Positions 13,501-23,953 are shown, numbered from the stretch's first letter. The stretch is 64,000 nucleotides of DNA from Pleodorina starrii (GCA_030267565.1 BRXU01000008.1:1178001-1242000); one strand, 5' to 3'. The notes: generated from the sequence alone by a model not told the origin. Numbers and translations: made by a program.

Positions 13501-16500
13501 ATTGGCTCGGGGCCGGGCGGCTGAGGCACCTCGACGGGCGGTAGGTACAAGCCGTTGATTTGTTTTCCGGAGGTGGATGACTCACTGTTGCCCCCGGCGG
13601 TTAGGGTTCGCAGAAAGAGACCGTGAAGGTTGGAGCGCTGCTGCTGGTGTTGGTGCGGCTGCTGCTGCTGGTGTGCCGCTGGCGCCGCCGCAGCTGTCGA
13701 CGTCAGGCTGCCCACGGGCGGCTGCGCAGCGGCGGCGGTGGCGGCAGACTCCAGGGAGGCACGGCTGCCCAGCATGGCAGCCAGATCTGAGGGCGGTGCC
13801 GCAGGCAGGAGGGTGGCGTGTGTGTGTGTATGTGTGTATGTGTGGGTGGGTGTGTGTGGGGGGGGGGGCAAGCACAGGTCGGGAAGACGAGATTTGGAGT
13901 GATGATCTGTTCTGGGTGGAGGAAAAGGCCGCCGATTTGAAGTGGTAGGGATCCAAGTTGCAGGGCAAGGAGAGCGACTCGTGTATGTGAGCGGATGCGG
14001 CTCGTCTACCGTACTAGTACAGCTATTGGAACCGCAAGAGCGAAGGCGATGAAAGCGGGGCAGGTTCAGGGAGAGGGAAATACCCCAAGGAGCGCCAGTG
14101 CCAACGCGGCGGCGCCCCCATAACGCCGCCCCGCCGAGCTCCGCCAGCCTCCCCCGCCCACCAGCCCCACGCAGGCGCACACGTACCGAATGGATTCAGC
14201 GGCCGGGATTGTCGCGATGCATTGCTGCCGTACAATGACTGCAGTACAGCCGGCGTGCCGTTGTTGCTGGCATAGCCCACCATCAGCGCCTGGTGGAGGG
14301 CCACCCTGAGCGCAGGAGCAGCAGGAGCAGCAGCAGGTGCCGGTCTTGTCAGACAGCTGACGGACACACAGAAATGGTACAAGAATTGAATTCAGGGTGG
14401 TGTGACGCAACAGGGACACACGCGAGTATCTTCGGACCCCGCGTAAACCCACATCAGCGTCCTCAGCCATCCCCACACCGACGCAGCACGGTCGGCCGCC
14501 CCGCGGCCTTCTGCCCGGGATGATCCCATCCCTACCATTCACTGGAGCCCCTCGCAGAGCTCAGCAGTGTCAGTGGAGGCATGCCGGGAGCCTGCTGGAG
14601 GTGCGGCCCCCAGTGGACGCCCGTCGCTGGGGAGCCAAAAAGCGAAGAGCCGTAATTAGAGGCGCTGGGGTAGAAGCCACCCCCAGCCCCGCCGCCGCCG
14701 CCGCCGCCTCCAGCCTCCTGGGAGAAAGGGCCGCCAGGTCCCGCGGCGCTGGTGTAGCGAGGCGGGTGCTGGCCCCGCGGCGGCTCGCCCAGCGCACCAC
14801 CGCCAACACCATGGGGGGGCTGGGCACCTGACGCAAGCCGCGTGCCGCCGCTGCCGCCACCGCCGTCAGCGTAGTAGTGCTGTGGACCGATGTGCGATGG
14901 TGGCAGCTGCGCCACCGTGTATGGAGCCGCCGCCGCCGCAGACAGGCGACCAGGCTGTGCATACGGACCTGCTGGCAGAAGGGGGCTGCCGCCAGCGCCC
15001 TGCATGCCCCGCGGCGGCAACGGCGCCATCGCCGCCGCCCCCATGGTCGCGGCGACACCACCCACCGACGCACCACCAGCGACGCCACTGGCGCCGCCGC
15101 CAGCAGCTCCCCTCACCCGGCGGAGCGCCTGCTGCTGCTGCTGCTGGCGGGTGGTCATGTCATAGAAGCCGGCTGCCTGCTGGCCCAGGGACATGCGAGA
15201 GAAGCTCTTGATAGCCTGCTGCTGCTGCTGCTGCTGGTGCCTGGAGTTGAGGCTGGCGTGGCGGCTGAAGGACTGCCTTGCGCGGCTGCTGGTGTGGTGG
15301 TAGGAGGCATCCCCTCCCGGGCCGCCCTGTGGCAGCTGGCGTGAGCTGTCGGTCCAGTGGCCCAGCAGCGGGTCTTCCTCGGTGGGAGGGATGGCCACTA
15401 CTTGTGCTGGCACAGTTTTGTGGTTGACCTTGTCTGGAGGCGGAAACGAGTGAGCAACAGGGGTCGGATGGTGGTGTAGTGGTGAGCAACGGCGGGGTCG
15501 GATTGCGGTGGGGGAGGTTGTATGCAAGGGGCTCCAGCAGGAAAGCCACACACGTGTCCACACGAGGCCGACCAGCAGCTTTCCACCCAACGTATATCCA
15601 CCAGCCAGCCGCCCAGGGAAAGGAAAAGGCCCCTCATTGTATTCATCCCCAACCGGGAACCTGCCCCGCCCTGCCCTAGCCCTGCCCTAGCCCTGCCCTG
15701 GCCCTGGCCCTGCCCTGGCCCTGCCCTGGCCCTGGCCCGGCCCTGGCCCGGCCCTGGCCCTGGCCCTGGCCCTGGCCCTGGCCCGGCCCTGGCCCTGCCC
15801 TGGCCCTGGCCCTGGCCCTGCCCTGGCCCGGCCCTGGCCCAGCCCTGGCCCTGCCCTGGCCCGGCCCTGGCCCTGCCCTGGCCCTGCCCTGGCCCTGCCC
15901 TGGCCCTGCCCTGGCCCTGCCCTGGCCCTGCCCTGGCCCTGCCCTGGCCCTGCCCTGGCCCTGCCCTGGCCCTGCCCTGGCCCTGCCCTGGCCCTGCCCT
16001 GGCCCTGCCCTGGCCCTGCCCTGGCCCTGCCCTGGCCCTGCCCTGGCCCTGCCCTGGCCCTGCCCTGGCCCTGCCCTGGCCCTGCCCTGGCCCTGCCCTG
16101 GCCCTGCCCTGGCCCTGCCCTGGCCCTGCCCTGGCCCTGCCCTGGCCCTGCCCTGGCCCTGCCCTGGCCCTGCCCTGGCCCTGCCCTGGCCCTGCCCTGG
16201 CCCTGCCCTGGCCCTGCCCTGGCCCTCCCTCGTCCCTACCCGCCAGCTCCTGCACCTCCGCCTCCACCACATCCAGCTCCTCGATCTTGTGGTGGATGCC
16301 CTTGAACGTCATGGGCTCCAACAGCACCTGACCGCCGCTACCCAGCTCCGCAATGCCAGTCGCCAACCGCAGTACGGCACCCGTGTACTGCATGCGCCGC
16401 GTCACCGGGTGCTCCCGCACTGACGACGGCACCCCCGTCGCGATGCCCATGCGAACCGACAGACCCTTGAACAACACCAGCAGCGGCGCCGAGGCGCCGC

Positions 16501-19500
16501 CGGAGCCGCCGCCGCCGCCGCGGCCGGCCTTGGCTCCGCCGCCGCCGGCTGCGGTCGCCACCGGCACCAGCGGTCTGGGTCTGCACAGGGGGTGCTCCAG
16601 CAGCAGTGGCGGCCAGTCCAGTTTGAGCAGTGCGGACTGCAGCAGCAGAGACCAGCGGACGGCGTCCACGGGGTCGTGGAAGGCCACCAGGAAGGCGTCG
16701 CCCTCGGTCGTAACCTGCGGTGACACGCCCGATATGATGACCATGAAAGGTGCTTCGCCACCGACCGAAGCGTGCATGACGAATACAGCCGCACTGCCAT
16801 CTATCGGATTATCATCCCAGGACCAAGCAGAAAGCAGTACGCGGCAAGTCAGCAGGTCCATAGCACAGCATGAACGCCCGGAAAGGAAGGCACACGCTTC
16901 CACACAATCGGGGAGTGAGCCCATCCAAAAGGGGGGAGGGGCGTTCACTACCGGGTGAGATGGGAGGGCGCAGCGTCAGTGCGCGTCTATCAGGCCTGGC
17001 TTCAACCCGCGCCATTCCACAGCCAGGGGCGCGAGGCCGCTAGTTGGTTGGTTGGCGATGAAACACCGCGCACAGGCCAGCCAGCCCTACCTCCCGGGCC
17101 CTCCCGGGCCCTACCTCCCCGGCCCCGAGGAAACCGGTGCACGCAGCACCATCCATGCAGCTAGCTAGTCCTATCCTGCCCTCCTTCCAGTCTTTGCTTG
17201 CACATACATACACCTGGTCGACGTACGCATGCTGCTGGCTGGAGCGTATACACTAGCAGTTTGATGAACAATCAGCAAGTAATAACTTATCCGCAAAAAT
17301 ATGAACTAGAGTGTGTCAAACCCATTCATACACGGTATCACCAAGCCTCTTCGTTCAGCGGTTCGATCGGGTACCTCGTATCCACAGCACGCAGCCATGG
17401 TTAGCCGTGCTAGCCGGTCGTGCAGCGCCAGTGCGTAGTTCATGACGTCCGGCTGCCACTCCCACAGCTCGGTGCTGCCCTCCACGTCTGGGTGGTGCAA
17501 AAAGGGTCATAGATGAACGACAAGGGGGGGTGCATGTGACCAGCAAGGGGGTATCAGCTTCCTGGCAGCTAGAACGGAACAGGGGGGAGCCCCCATCCAG
17601 CCACACTGCCATCCAACATGCAGTACGGCATCCAGCATGCAGTACGGCATGCAGTACGGCACGCCTGCTGGGCGCCGCAGACAAAGCAGCCAATGATGGC
17701 GCCACTGACAAAGCTCATCACAGCGGCCGGTCCCCGGTTCAGTACGTCCGGATCTGCTCGTTTTGCCAGCCCAGCCGTACATCTGCACACGCCCTTCGTT
17801 CGTCCTGCACGAAGTGCGTGCCCTTTTGGCTTTATTTCCAGGGGCTGGCGGAAATGAACCATTTATTTTGGAAGTCGATAGATAGTCAACGCAACTCCAC
17901 GTGTCCGGACTCCGGAGCCCCAGCCACGCCTATGTTATTACTAATGTTGCCCGTATAATACCTGTTTAGGCAGCAGTCTCACCAGTAGCAACTAGAGTCA
18001 CGCTGTCTCCAAACACTACAGGGTAGGATCCTACACACAGAAACAGGAAAGCCAACGTACGAAAAGAAGGGGGGCCTCTGGCACGTTCCGAAAGGGTCCA
18101 CGTATGAGCACAGAGTGATGGTGGGTGAAATGCCCCGCCGGGGAACATGGCTGGACCGATCGATCGATCCAGATAGATGGGCCAGTCCAGGTAGCAGCAG
18201 GAGATAAGCAAGGCACCACGCATGACGTATGTATTGCAAATATGGCGTGCCAAAACGCAAAAGCCGGGCAAGGATTATGACCACACATTAGCAACAAACA
18301 GCAGCTAAGGCGCGCGATTACAAATTCAGAGCTTGAGACCGCATCTGCTCATCGTCCACATCGCACAATCCCAGCCTTTGTCTTCAGATTTCCTACCAGG
18401 CGGCTTGGCACGCTTGGCAACAGTCGACAAGCCTCCTACGGCGGAAGTGTCCTCCTGCGGGGTCGCTACAGCTGCTGCTGCCGCCACCGATAATGATGCC
18501 GCTGCTTCCACAACCGATGCAATTAATCCACCGGCGGTCATCAGCGCCCCACTCATCATCGGGGTGGCGGCCGCCGCCGCAGCAGCAGCTGCCAAATTGC
18601 AGGCACCCGGAATGGAAGGGCCCGAAGCCGCGTCCACAAGCTGGGGTGCAGCCGCACCGCTGTGGGGTGCTGCTGCTGCTGGTGCTGCTGGTAGGATTGG
18701 CCAAATGCGCGACAAGTATGCGACGATCAAGCTGCGTTGTTTGGCGGTGGCAGCAGCTGCACCACTGCCGCCGCCGCCACCGCCGCCACGCCTGCATAGG
18801 AGCACTAGCAGCAGCGCCCAGGCACCGATGGCTGCAGCACCCACCGGTATCACGACCCCCAGCATGACGTTCAGAGGTACCTCGATACATCCGCGCCGCC
18901 CCTGCTCGAGGCAGGGCGATGAGTCCAGGGTGGGAAGGCTTACTTGGGGGTAGGTGTGTGGGGACGCGACGGGGAATATGAGCCGCCTCCCTCGGCCCAG
19001 GTGCGTGCATGGCCAGCAGACTGCTTTATTCTTGTCTGCGTTTGTGCAGCCTCCAAACCTCCAACCGCATCCATTCATTCTTCCAGCAGCTGGACTTACC
19101 TGCGGTGATGAGCCAACGGCTGCTGCCTTCATTGATGAAGGCGGCGGCATCAGCGGTGCCGGGACAGCTGCAACCTGCTGCGGACCGGCTGCCGATGCGC
19201 GCGCCTCCTCTGCACGTGTTGAGTACGCCCTTCCTCCAATTGAAGCTCCTGCGACCGCCGCTGCTCCCATGACTGCTGTCGCCCCCGCCGTCCCCAGCGC
19301 TGCTGCCCCGCCGACGCCGCCGCCTAGCCCTCCCACAACTCGCAAGCAAACGCAGGCCTCATAGCGCCAGTAGCTCGGAGATGACAGCAGCACGGTTGTG
19401 GATCCATCAGGTGGTGGTGTGCGTGAAAGGGCCGCCGACAGCGAGGAGGCGCCCAGCACGCCGCGCAAGGCCGTGCCAGCCATCAGAACATCCCCAACAG

Positions 19501-22500
19501 CAGCAGCGGGCTGCCCGACCACGGTTCCGGCATCAGCCGCAGTTGGGTTCGTGGCTGACGCGGCTGCTGTGTTGACGTCTGCAGCAGTGGCAGCTGGCTG
19601 GTTTGTGCCGCTGGAGTTAGCCGTCCTGCCATGGCGGTATAGGAAGGAGCTGCAAGCAAAGGTACCTCCGCCGCCCTGCCAATCCGCTGCTGGTGTGGCA
19701 GCTGCTGCGTCTGTGTGACAATCATTACGTAATAAGGGAAAGGGGGCCAAGTTGGCATTCACGAGGTACGGCATGCGGAAGGCAGGAGAAAGGAAATGTT
19801 CCGTCATGTGTTGTATTGAGTGCGCACATGCATGCATGTAGATAGTACGATATAGGGCAAGGTCCACGGCCATTGCTTGTGTGTCAATCGGAGAATCAAG
19901 CAAACATTGGCAGGCATGTTCCCTGCCTCGCCAGCCAGCCTCTGGGCGACCCTGCCGTCCCGTGGGTTTCACCTTTTTCACCCCCGGCAACCACATATAT
20001 CGACCACCCGCCCAAACAGGAGAGAGCGCAACAGATAGAGTGCATGCCCCGTGTAACGCCGAGGTCATAGGTGCCGTACAGTCGGCTAGCATAAAGCCTA
20101 AGAAAGGCGTCGCACAGCATCTCGAGTAGCCTTTGCTCCGCCCAAGCACTACATTGGTATCGAGACCAGTACTGTCGTACAGTCTCTCAGAGGTCGTCAG
20201 TTCGATCCCTGGTACTCGCGGAAAGGCTTCCACTCCAGAAAACCTTGCAAAAAGAAAGCTAGAGGCATGTGTGCTCCGGCATGACCTGACTTGGGAAGTT
20301 GTCGACCCCAATGCCGAAGACCTGGCTAAGACCCCAGGCATGCAAAGGTGGTGAAAGGCGGACTGTGGCGGAGTGGACTGTGCACAGACACTGCGAGGAC
20401 GCAGTGAGGACCGAGGACGTTCCCTTCAGAGGGGGGGGAATGTAACGCCGAGGTCATAGGTGCCGTACAGTCGGCTAGCATAAAGCCTAAGAAAGGCGTC
20501 GCACAGCATCTCGAGTAGCCTTTGCTCCGCCCAAGCACTACACCCCGCTACACTGATTGCCCCTGTGAACAGGAATGGGGGGTAGCAAGCATCGCATCCA
20601 TCCGCCCGCATATTCATCGATGGAGCGGCGGCTCACCTGCAGCAGCCCCGACGGCGGATGGGGGAGGTGGACCCAAGGTATGCAGGACGTACTCGCCAGA
20701 GCTGATGTAGCCCTCGGGAAGAGAGCAGGCTTGTTCGTGCTGGTGGTCGTCATCAGGTGGTGTGCTTGGGGCGGGAAAGGACGCGGAACCGCTGCTGGTG
20801 CCACACGTCATTCCGGTGCCACGCACGTCCACCTACACACACATAAACACACACATACACACACATACACACCAGCCATGTGTTCGTGTTTGCGCATACA
20901 GGGCATGGGTTAAAAAGCAGATACCGCAGCGATGGGACGGAGACGGCGTTGGTCAGCAAACGGACCCGGAACCCCCGGGTTTGCTTGGGTTGTGCAAGCG
21001 AGGCGGCGATCGAGCCACCCATCCACAGGAACGGCTAGTTGTATTTAACGCGGCGAAACGGAGCGAGTGCGCCCAACAGTGCATGTATGTGCGCGTGCGC
21101 GTGCGCGTGCCGCCGGCTGTCGTAAATCGGGTCTGCACGCACGGAAACCTGAAGTGGTGGTTGTGCCAAAGTCAGCGCATGGCTAAGGTATAGATCTGTG
21201 CCGTCACGCATTCGGTTTGGTTGGGTGGACGCGCAAACGAGCGTGGTGCAGGAATCGAGCGGGCCTGCCTTGAAAACGTTGGCAGCATACCGTGTGCTCA
21301 ATCGAGCCCTGGAACCTACACACCCCATCCTTGTGGACGCCAAGGAAGGGTTGTGCACCACAACCCGCGCGGACCGGCCTATTATACGGTACTACGATTG
21401 AGTCTTTAATGAGCCCGGCCCGATGCGATGCGTCCGGCCCGATGGCTCTTCCGGATAGATAGCCCGCCGCGGCGGCCGGTCGGGGGCGCACCTCCAGGAG
21501 GGTGGGGCTTTGCAGCAGATCCAACGGCAGCGAGCCCCGCAGGCCTGCAGGCAGATAGATGGAGCCGGTCGTTTCAGGGGGGCCATGCCACAGGGCGGAG
21601 ACGTACAAGAATGCGTCGCCGCAGGTACTAAAAGGGCGGGGTGGACCACGCACGGGCGAAAGAGTGCACGATTGAGAAGGCAGGAGAGGGCGGATGGACG
21701 CTTGTCCGCTTTTTAATGGCAGCCCACTTCACGCCCCGCTCCCTCCCGCGTTGAACAAAGCCCTCTTAAGCGCCAACCTGCCCAAAGCCAACGAAGGCCC
21801 CCCTACACGGTCCCATACCGGCACCCACGCGCGTTCCTGGCCCTCCGCCACGACACGGCGCTCCTGCTCATCAATGGCCCCCACACCGTCGCTGCTGCAA
21901 CCCCACAGCAGAATGGCACGGCGGATAGACCCACCCACCTACCCACCTACCAGGGTTGTCAGCCAAGCGAAGGACCTCCAGACTGTTGATGTGGCTGATG
22001 CTGGGCGGCAGCGTCCCTTCCAGCCCGAAGCCTCCCAGGAGGAGTGCTGCGCAGCAACATGCAAGGCAGACAGACCGTTTTAGGCGGATCCAGTCATCAC
22101 CAATAGTCTGCACGGGACCTGTCATGATTCGGCAGTCCTCTGGTCGTCGTTACCCAGTCGCCAGTAGTTTGCACGATCGAACCTGCAATCTCGTGGGCTA
22201 CATGCGGCGCCAACATGATCCCCTCGTGGATCCGTTGGCACCTCGAGCAACATCATCGCTTTGCTCGCATGGATACTCTACCTACACGGTTCGAACCCAG
22301 GATCGCAGAATCAGCTGCGATCCTGGTCTCGATACCGCTTGTAGCCAGTAGTGGTCCTTGGGTCTTACACGGCTAGACCGCCACTCGCATCGTTTGGGCA
22401 GCGGCATGTAAAGCTAGCTCATGAGCGTTGTTGCCGTACAGCCGTACAACAGGGCCCGGTTGGGAGGCAACGTGCACCAAAAAACCTGCAGCTAGCCAAC

Positions 22501-23953
22501 CCAGCGCTGGGTTGAGCGCCCCCCCCACGCAGCCCGGCGGGCATTGGCATTGACATGGCGACGCCGCCATCCGTTGTAGTCGTGTGCATAGGTAAGGTGG
22601 AGGCAGGGCTCCCGGATAGATTCCACATACAGCCGCTCACGCCCAGCCCATTTAGAAGTAAGGTTAAGTGCTTACCTGTCACCGTCCCCTCGATCGTGCA
22701 CGGCTGCCACAGCTGCTGGCGGTAGGCGAGGGAGGGCGGGGAGGGAGGGAGGGCGGCTTCCGTTGCGAGGACCGGGGAGATCAGGTACAATCGACCACGG
22801 GGGGCCAAGCAAGCAAGCAAGCCAAGGGAGCCAGCAGAGCACGCGTTGCTGCACCGGCAAGCGAGCGAGGCCCCAAGCCAACCACAAATGGATGCGACTG
22901 TTTGCTGTGTCGCGCTGCGATTGCGCTGTGCGCTACAACCTACTAAGCTGTCAAGTAAGTAAGCTGCCAAACATCTATCTGCGTGCCGCCTGCCGCCGGC
23001 CTTCGTCCGCTCCGGCCGTGCGGATGCACACCCACACATGAGGCTGCGCGTGCAGGGAGTGGACAGCCGTGGGGCAGCCCAGATCTGTGCGAGGGATTTG
23101 ACGTCAAGCTTCTCGCGTGGAGAAAAGCTCAAGGTACAATTCAGCCCAGGGCAGTGGCAAGCCCAGGGCGTGGCGGCATGACAATTGATGGGTGTGTGGC
23201 GGCGCACATGTGTGTGTGTGCAGGTAGTTTAGCCCCAACCTCCCATCCGTAAGGCGCGACAGGTGATGGCATGAGCACGACAGTCGTGCGCAAGTGGGTT
23301 GACCGCCGCACTAAAGATCTGAAGCAGCTTCCGCTCGGTCTGATGTATGGGGAGGTGCTTACAGCCGTACACGTGCAAAGAGGTGCCGTACAATACAAGT
23401 TGAATATGCTGACACCAGAAAGATGCGTTAGCAAGCTTCTGCACAGGCCATAATATGCGCCCCCACCTGCCCTCCAAAAACGTTATTCGGTACTGAGTAC
23501 GATAGGCCAGTTTCCCTTGGCTCGCAGCAGACAACGCCTGTAAACATAAAAGCATATGTATTGCCCGAACTGCTCCCTCCATGTTATTTTTGCGTGGTTT
23601 GCCAAGCCAAACCTGTCCATTCGCAGTAGGTGTGGCCTGCCCATGGGTTGCGGGCCCGCGTTCCACTCCATTCGCTCCCGTTGGTTGAGTTATAAAGTTC
23701 CAATAGTATGATCCTACCATAAGATCAGGAAACCAAGGTAATTTAATATAATAATCAGGGCGGAGGCGAGCCAGGCCAAGTGACTTCGCCCCTGGATATA
23801 TGCTTGAGTGTACCTTTGCTGTTCAGACGTTACAGTGTCAATCCGTTGAATGTTCTCTGCTGCAAGACCGCAGCTCGTCAACGCAAGGAGCCAGGATGCG
23901 CAGCCGAAAACGACAAGGCCCTGGCAGTAAGCCCTGGCAGTAATTATTCCCAT
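2193..23953 (-). CDS. Receptor-type LRR adenylyl/nucleotidyl cyclase, multi-exon
   Basis: Class III nucleotidyl cyclases convert ATP or GTP to cAMP or cGMP plus pyrophosphate. This one is built as a membrane receptor. ATG at 23953 opens a hydrophobic signal peptide (about residues 1-32). An LRR N-cap follows (LLRAKGNW, then W-x-PC-x-IEG), then two leucine-rich repeats, a Ser/Thr/Ala-rich ectodomain and one membrane span at 18880-18792. Catalytic half C1 (DVEGSTELWEW, TTEGDAFLVAFHDP) and half C2 (VNRAARL) follow, and the stop is at 2195-2193. About 24 exons join in phase to about 3,570 residues; one small exon between 21492 and 20701 is unresolved. C1 keeps both metal-binding Asp residues but lost the Asn/Arg pair; C2 is the reverse, as in animal transmembrane adenylyl cyclases. 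An Asp at C2 4513-4511, where guanylyl cyclases usually have Cys, favours ATP. The ligand is unknown. The N-terminal exons are tiny (33-140 bp) and found by splice logic only. Confidence 0.85.
3480..3600. repeat. GGCAGCGGCAGTGGG-type short tandem repeats
   Basis: Imperfect tandem copies of a G-rich unit (ggcggtggcagcggcagtgggcgg and variants) lie in the intron between cyclase exons 4020-3915 and 3457-2193, ending just before the acceptor at 3458. No coding role is seen. Confidence 0.6.
3818..3870. repeat. GT microsatellite in cyclase intron
   Basis: An imperfect (GT)n run in the intron between exons 4020-3915 and 3457-2193, on the plus strand. Confidence 0.8.
3915..5369 (-). other. Class III cyclase C2 half
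   Basis: Exons 5369-4912, 4589-4451 and 4020-3915 carry LSLMFIQPAGYSAV, YECQEYECTFMVAV, FRAKVGIFSGVPL and RADYFGAMVNRAARL. Aligned without gaps to C1, the two metal Asp positions are Gln and Cys here. The purine-selecting Asp (4513-4511), the Asn (4492-4490) and the Arg (4480-4478) are intact. The closing segment VVDLGLYRLKGLP lies in the last exon near 2440-2475. C1 and C2 together would make one active site. Confidence 0.85.
5600..6125. repeat. GATCGAGA satellite in cyclase intron
   Basis: About 520 bp of tandem gatcgagaga/gatcggga units fills the intron between exons 7087-6694 and 5369-4912. Frames on either strand stay open only because the unit lacks stop codons. They read as Arg/Glu/Asp or Ser/Leu/Asp repeats and are not taken as coding. 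The splice phases of the flanking exons fit exactly if it is removed. Confidence 0.9.
6299..6480 (-). repeat. Possible tRNA-derived SINE-like fragment
   Basis: A lower-GC patch in the same intron as the GATCGAGA satellite. On the minus strand it has an A-box-like tatctaagtg and, about 33 nt on, a B-box gggttcgaac, at tRNA-like spacing. It does not fold into a proper tRNA: the T-loop and anticodon arm are wrong. A short palindrome, gttacgta...tacgtaac, sits near 6313-6338. No target-site duplication was found. Weak call. Confidence 0.25.
8256..8310. repeat. Inverted telomere-like repeats (TTTTAGGG)
   Basis: Two units of the Chlamydomonas-type telomere repeat at 8256-8277 are followed, after a 12-nt spacer, by their reverse complement at 8290-8310. 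They form a potential 21-22-bp hairpin. It sits inside the cyclase intron between exons 8670-8409 and 8073-7410. Confidence 0.75.
13805..13870. repeat. GT-rich microsatellite and G run
   Basis: An imperfect (GT)n run followed by a run of about ten G, in the intron just upstream of the acceptor for exon 13786-12030 in gene orientation. Confidence 0.8.
15660..16226. repeat. 12-bp minisatellite CCCTGCCCTGGC in cyclase intron
   Basis: About 45 copies of ccctgccctggc and variants, nearly perfect in the middle and decayed at the 15660-15850 side. They lie just inside the intron after exon 16714-16240. The unit has no stops, so long frames run through it on both strands (Gly/Pro/Gln/Ala/Arg on the minus). 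The donor at 16239 and the acceptor before 15433 join in phase (Ala-Asp-Lys) and remove it, so it is read as intronic. Confidence 0.85.
16240..18015 (-). other. Class III cyclase C1 half, N-terminal part
   Basis: Exons 18015-17983, 17487-17375 and 16714-16240 join to SVTLVATDVEGSTELWEW, then GYEVTTEGDAFLVAFHDP, then LSVRMGIATGVP and GGQVLLEPMTF. The Asp of DVEGST is split between two exons; the Asp of EGDAF is at 16699-16697. They match the two metal-binding aspartates of class III cyclases. The usual V-N-R-A-A-R transition-state motif is replaced by V-L-R-L-A-T. The closing strand of this half (VVIDMGVHRLQV) is encoded far downstream in exon 7087-6694. Confidence 0.85.
18792..18880 (-). other. 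Transmembrane segment of the cyclase
   Basis: Inside the exon 18901-18397, about 24 consecutive non-polar residues (from MLGVVIPVG to ALLLVLL) end in CRR. This is the stop-transfer pattern of a single-pass type I protein. It places the LRR side outside and the cyclase halves in the cytosol. Confidence 0.8.
20052..20542 (+). mobile_element. TRIM element (miniature LTR retrotransposon)
   Basis: Two identical or near-identical 102-bp direct repeats (20052-20153 and 20441-20542) start with TGTAACG and end with CTACA, as LTRs do. Right after the left LTR is ggtatcgagacc (20156-20167), close to the initiator-Met primer-binding sequence used by many LTR elements. Just before the right LTR is a polypurine tract (agaggggggggaa). 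The whole 491-bp unit is flanked by a 5-bp duplication, ccccg (20047-20051 and 20543-20547). The ~287-bp interior codes for nothing recognisable, so it would need another element's enzymes. It lies antisense in a cyclase intron. Confidence 0.85.
21492..23537 (-). other. LRR N-cap and leucine-rich repeats of the cyclase ectodomain
   Basis: Four very short exons (23537-23501, 22715-22676, 22046-21951, 21544-21492) join in phase into an LRR N-terminal cap and two repeats. The cap has LLRAKGNW and W-x-PC-x-IEG. The first repeat reads TVTALLLGGFGLEGTLPPSI and continues to LEVLRLADN; the second reads GLRGSLPLDLLQSPTLLE. This matches the plant-type LRR pattern (L-x-L-x2-N plus L-x-G-x-LP). Such ectodomains bind peptides or other proteins in plants; the ligand here is unknown. 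Two repeats is a small array and others may lie in the unresolved stretch down to 20701. Confidence 0.7.
22270..22385 (-). repeat. LTR- or tRNA-related fragment sharing the TRIM primer site
   Basis: The minus strand has ggtatcgagaccag (22336-22323), the same 14-mer found after the TRIM's left LTR. It is preceded by a segment that starts tgtaag and ends ctaca (22369-22340) and followed by a perfect hairpin (ccaggatcgcag with its complement, about 22300-22325) and a B-box-like gttcgaacc. No second terminal repeat was found. It may be a decayed relative of the TRIM or a SINE. Confidence 0.3.

Larger units (their letters stand above)
6694..15433 (-). other. ~2,000-residue low-complexity insert inside the C1 half
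   Basis: Exons from 15433 to 6694 encode Gln, Ala, Gly, Pro and Ser runs with scattered short ordered-looking motifs (for example RQSFSRHASLNSRH, RRSTSFNLRPG, MEHDYFHVRRW). Several Arg-x-x-Ser stretches could be kinase sites. The last exon (7087-6694) ends with the C1 closing segment VVIDMGVHRLQVPALG. All exon junctions are in phase and open over about 6.5 kb of coding DNA, which argues that the insert is really translated. No known domain was recognised in it. Confidence 0.65.
2193..23953 (-). other. Exon model of the cyclase gene
   Basis: Exons read on the minus strand, each with AG before and GT after: 23953-23814, 23537-23501, 22715-22676, 22046-21951, 21544-21492, (one unresolved; 21152-21082 is possible but its donor is weak), 20701-20637, 19710-19100, 18901-18397, 18015-17983, 17487-17375, 16714-16240, 15433-14536, 14356-14187, 13786-12030, 11681-9686, 9364-9003, 8670-8409, 8073-7410, 7087-6694, 5369-4912, 4589-4451, 4020-3915, 3457-2193. 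Codon phase matches at every junction outside the unresolved gap. This is the main support for the model, because low-complexity exons alone would not prove coding. Confidence 0.75.

Noticed and set aside
15522..16331. Long frames through the CCCTGCCCTGGC array on both strands (PCPGPALALPW; GPGQGQGRARA)
   Set aside because: The unit has no stops in any frame. Donor at 16239 and acceptor before 15433 join exactly in phase.
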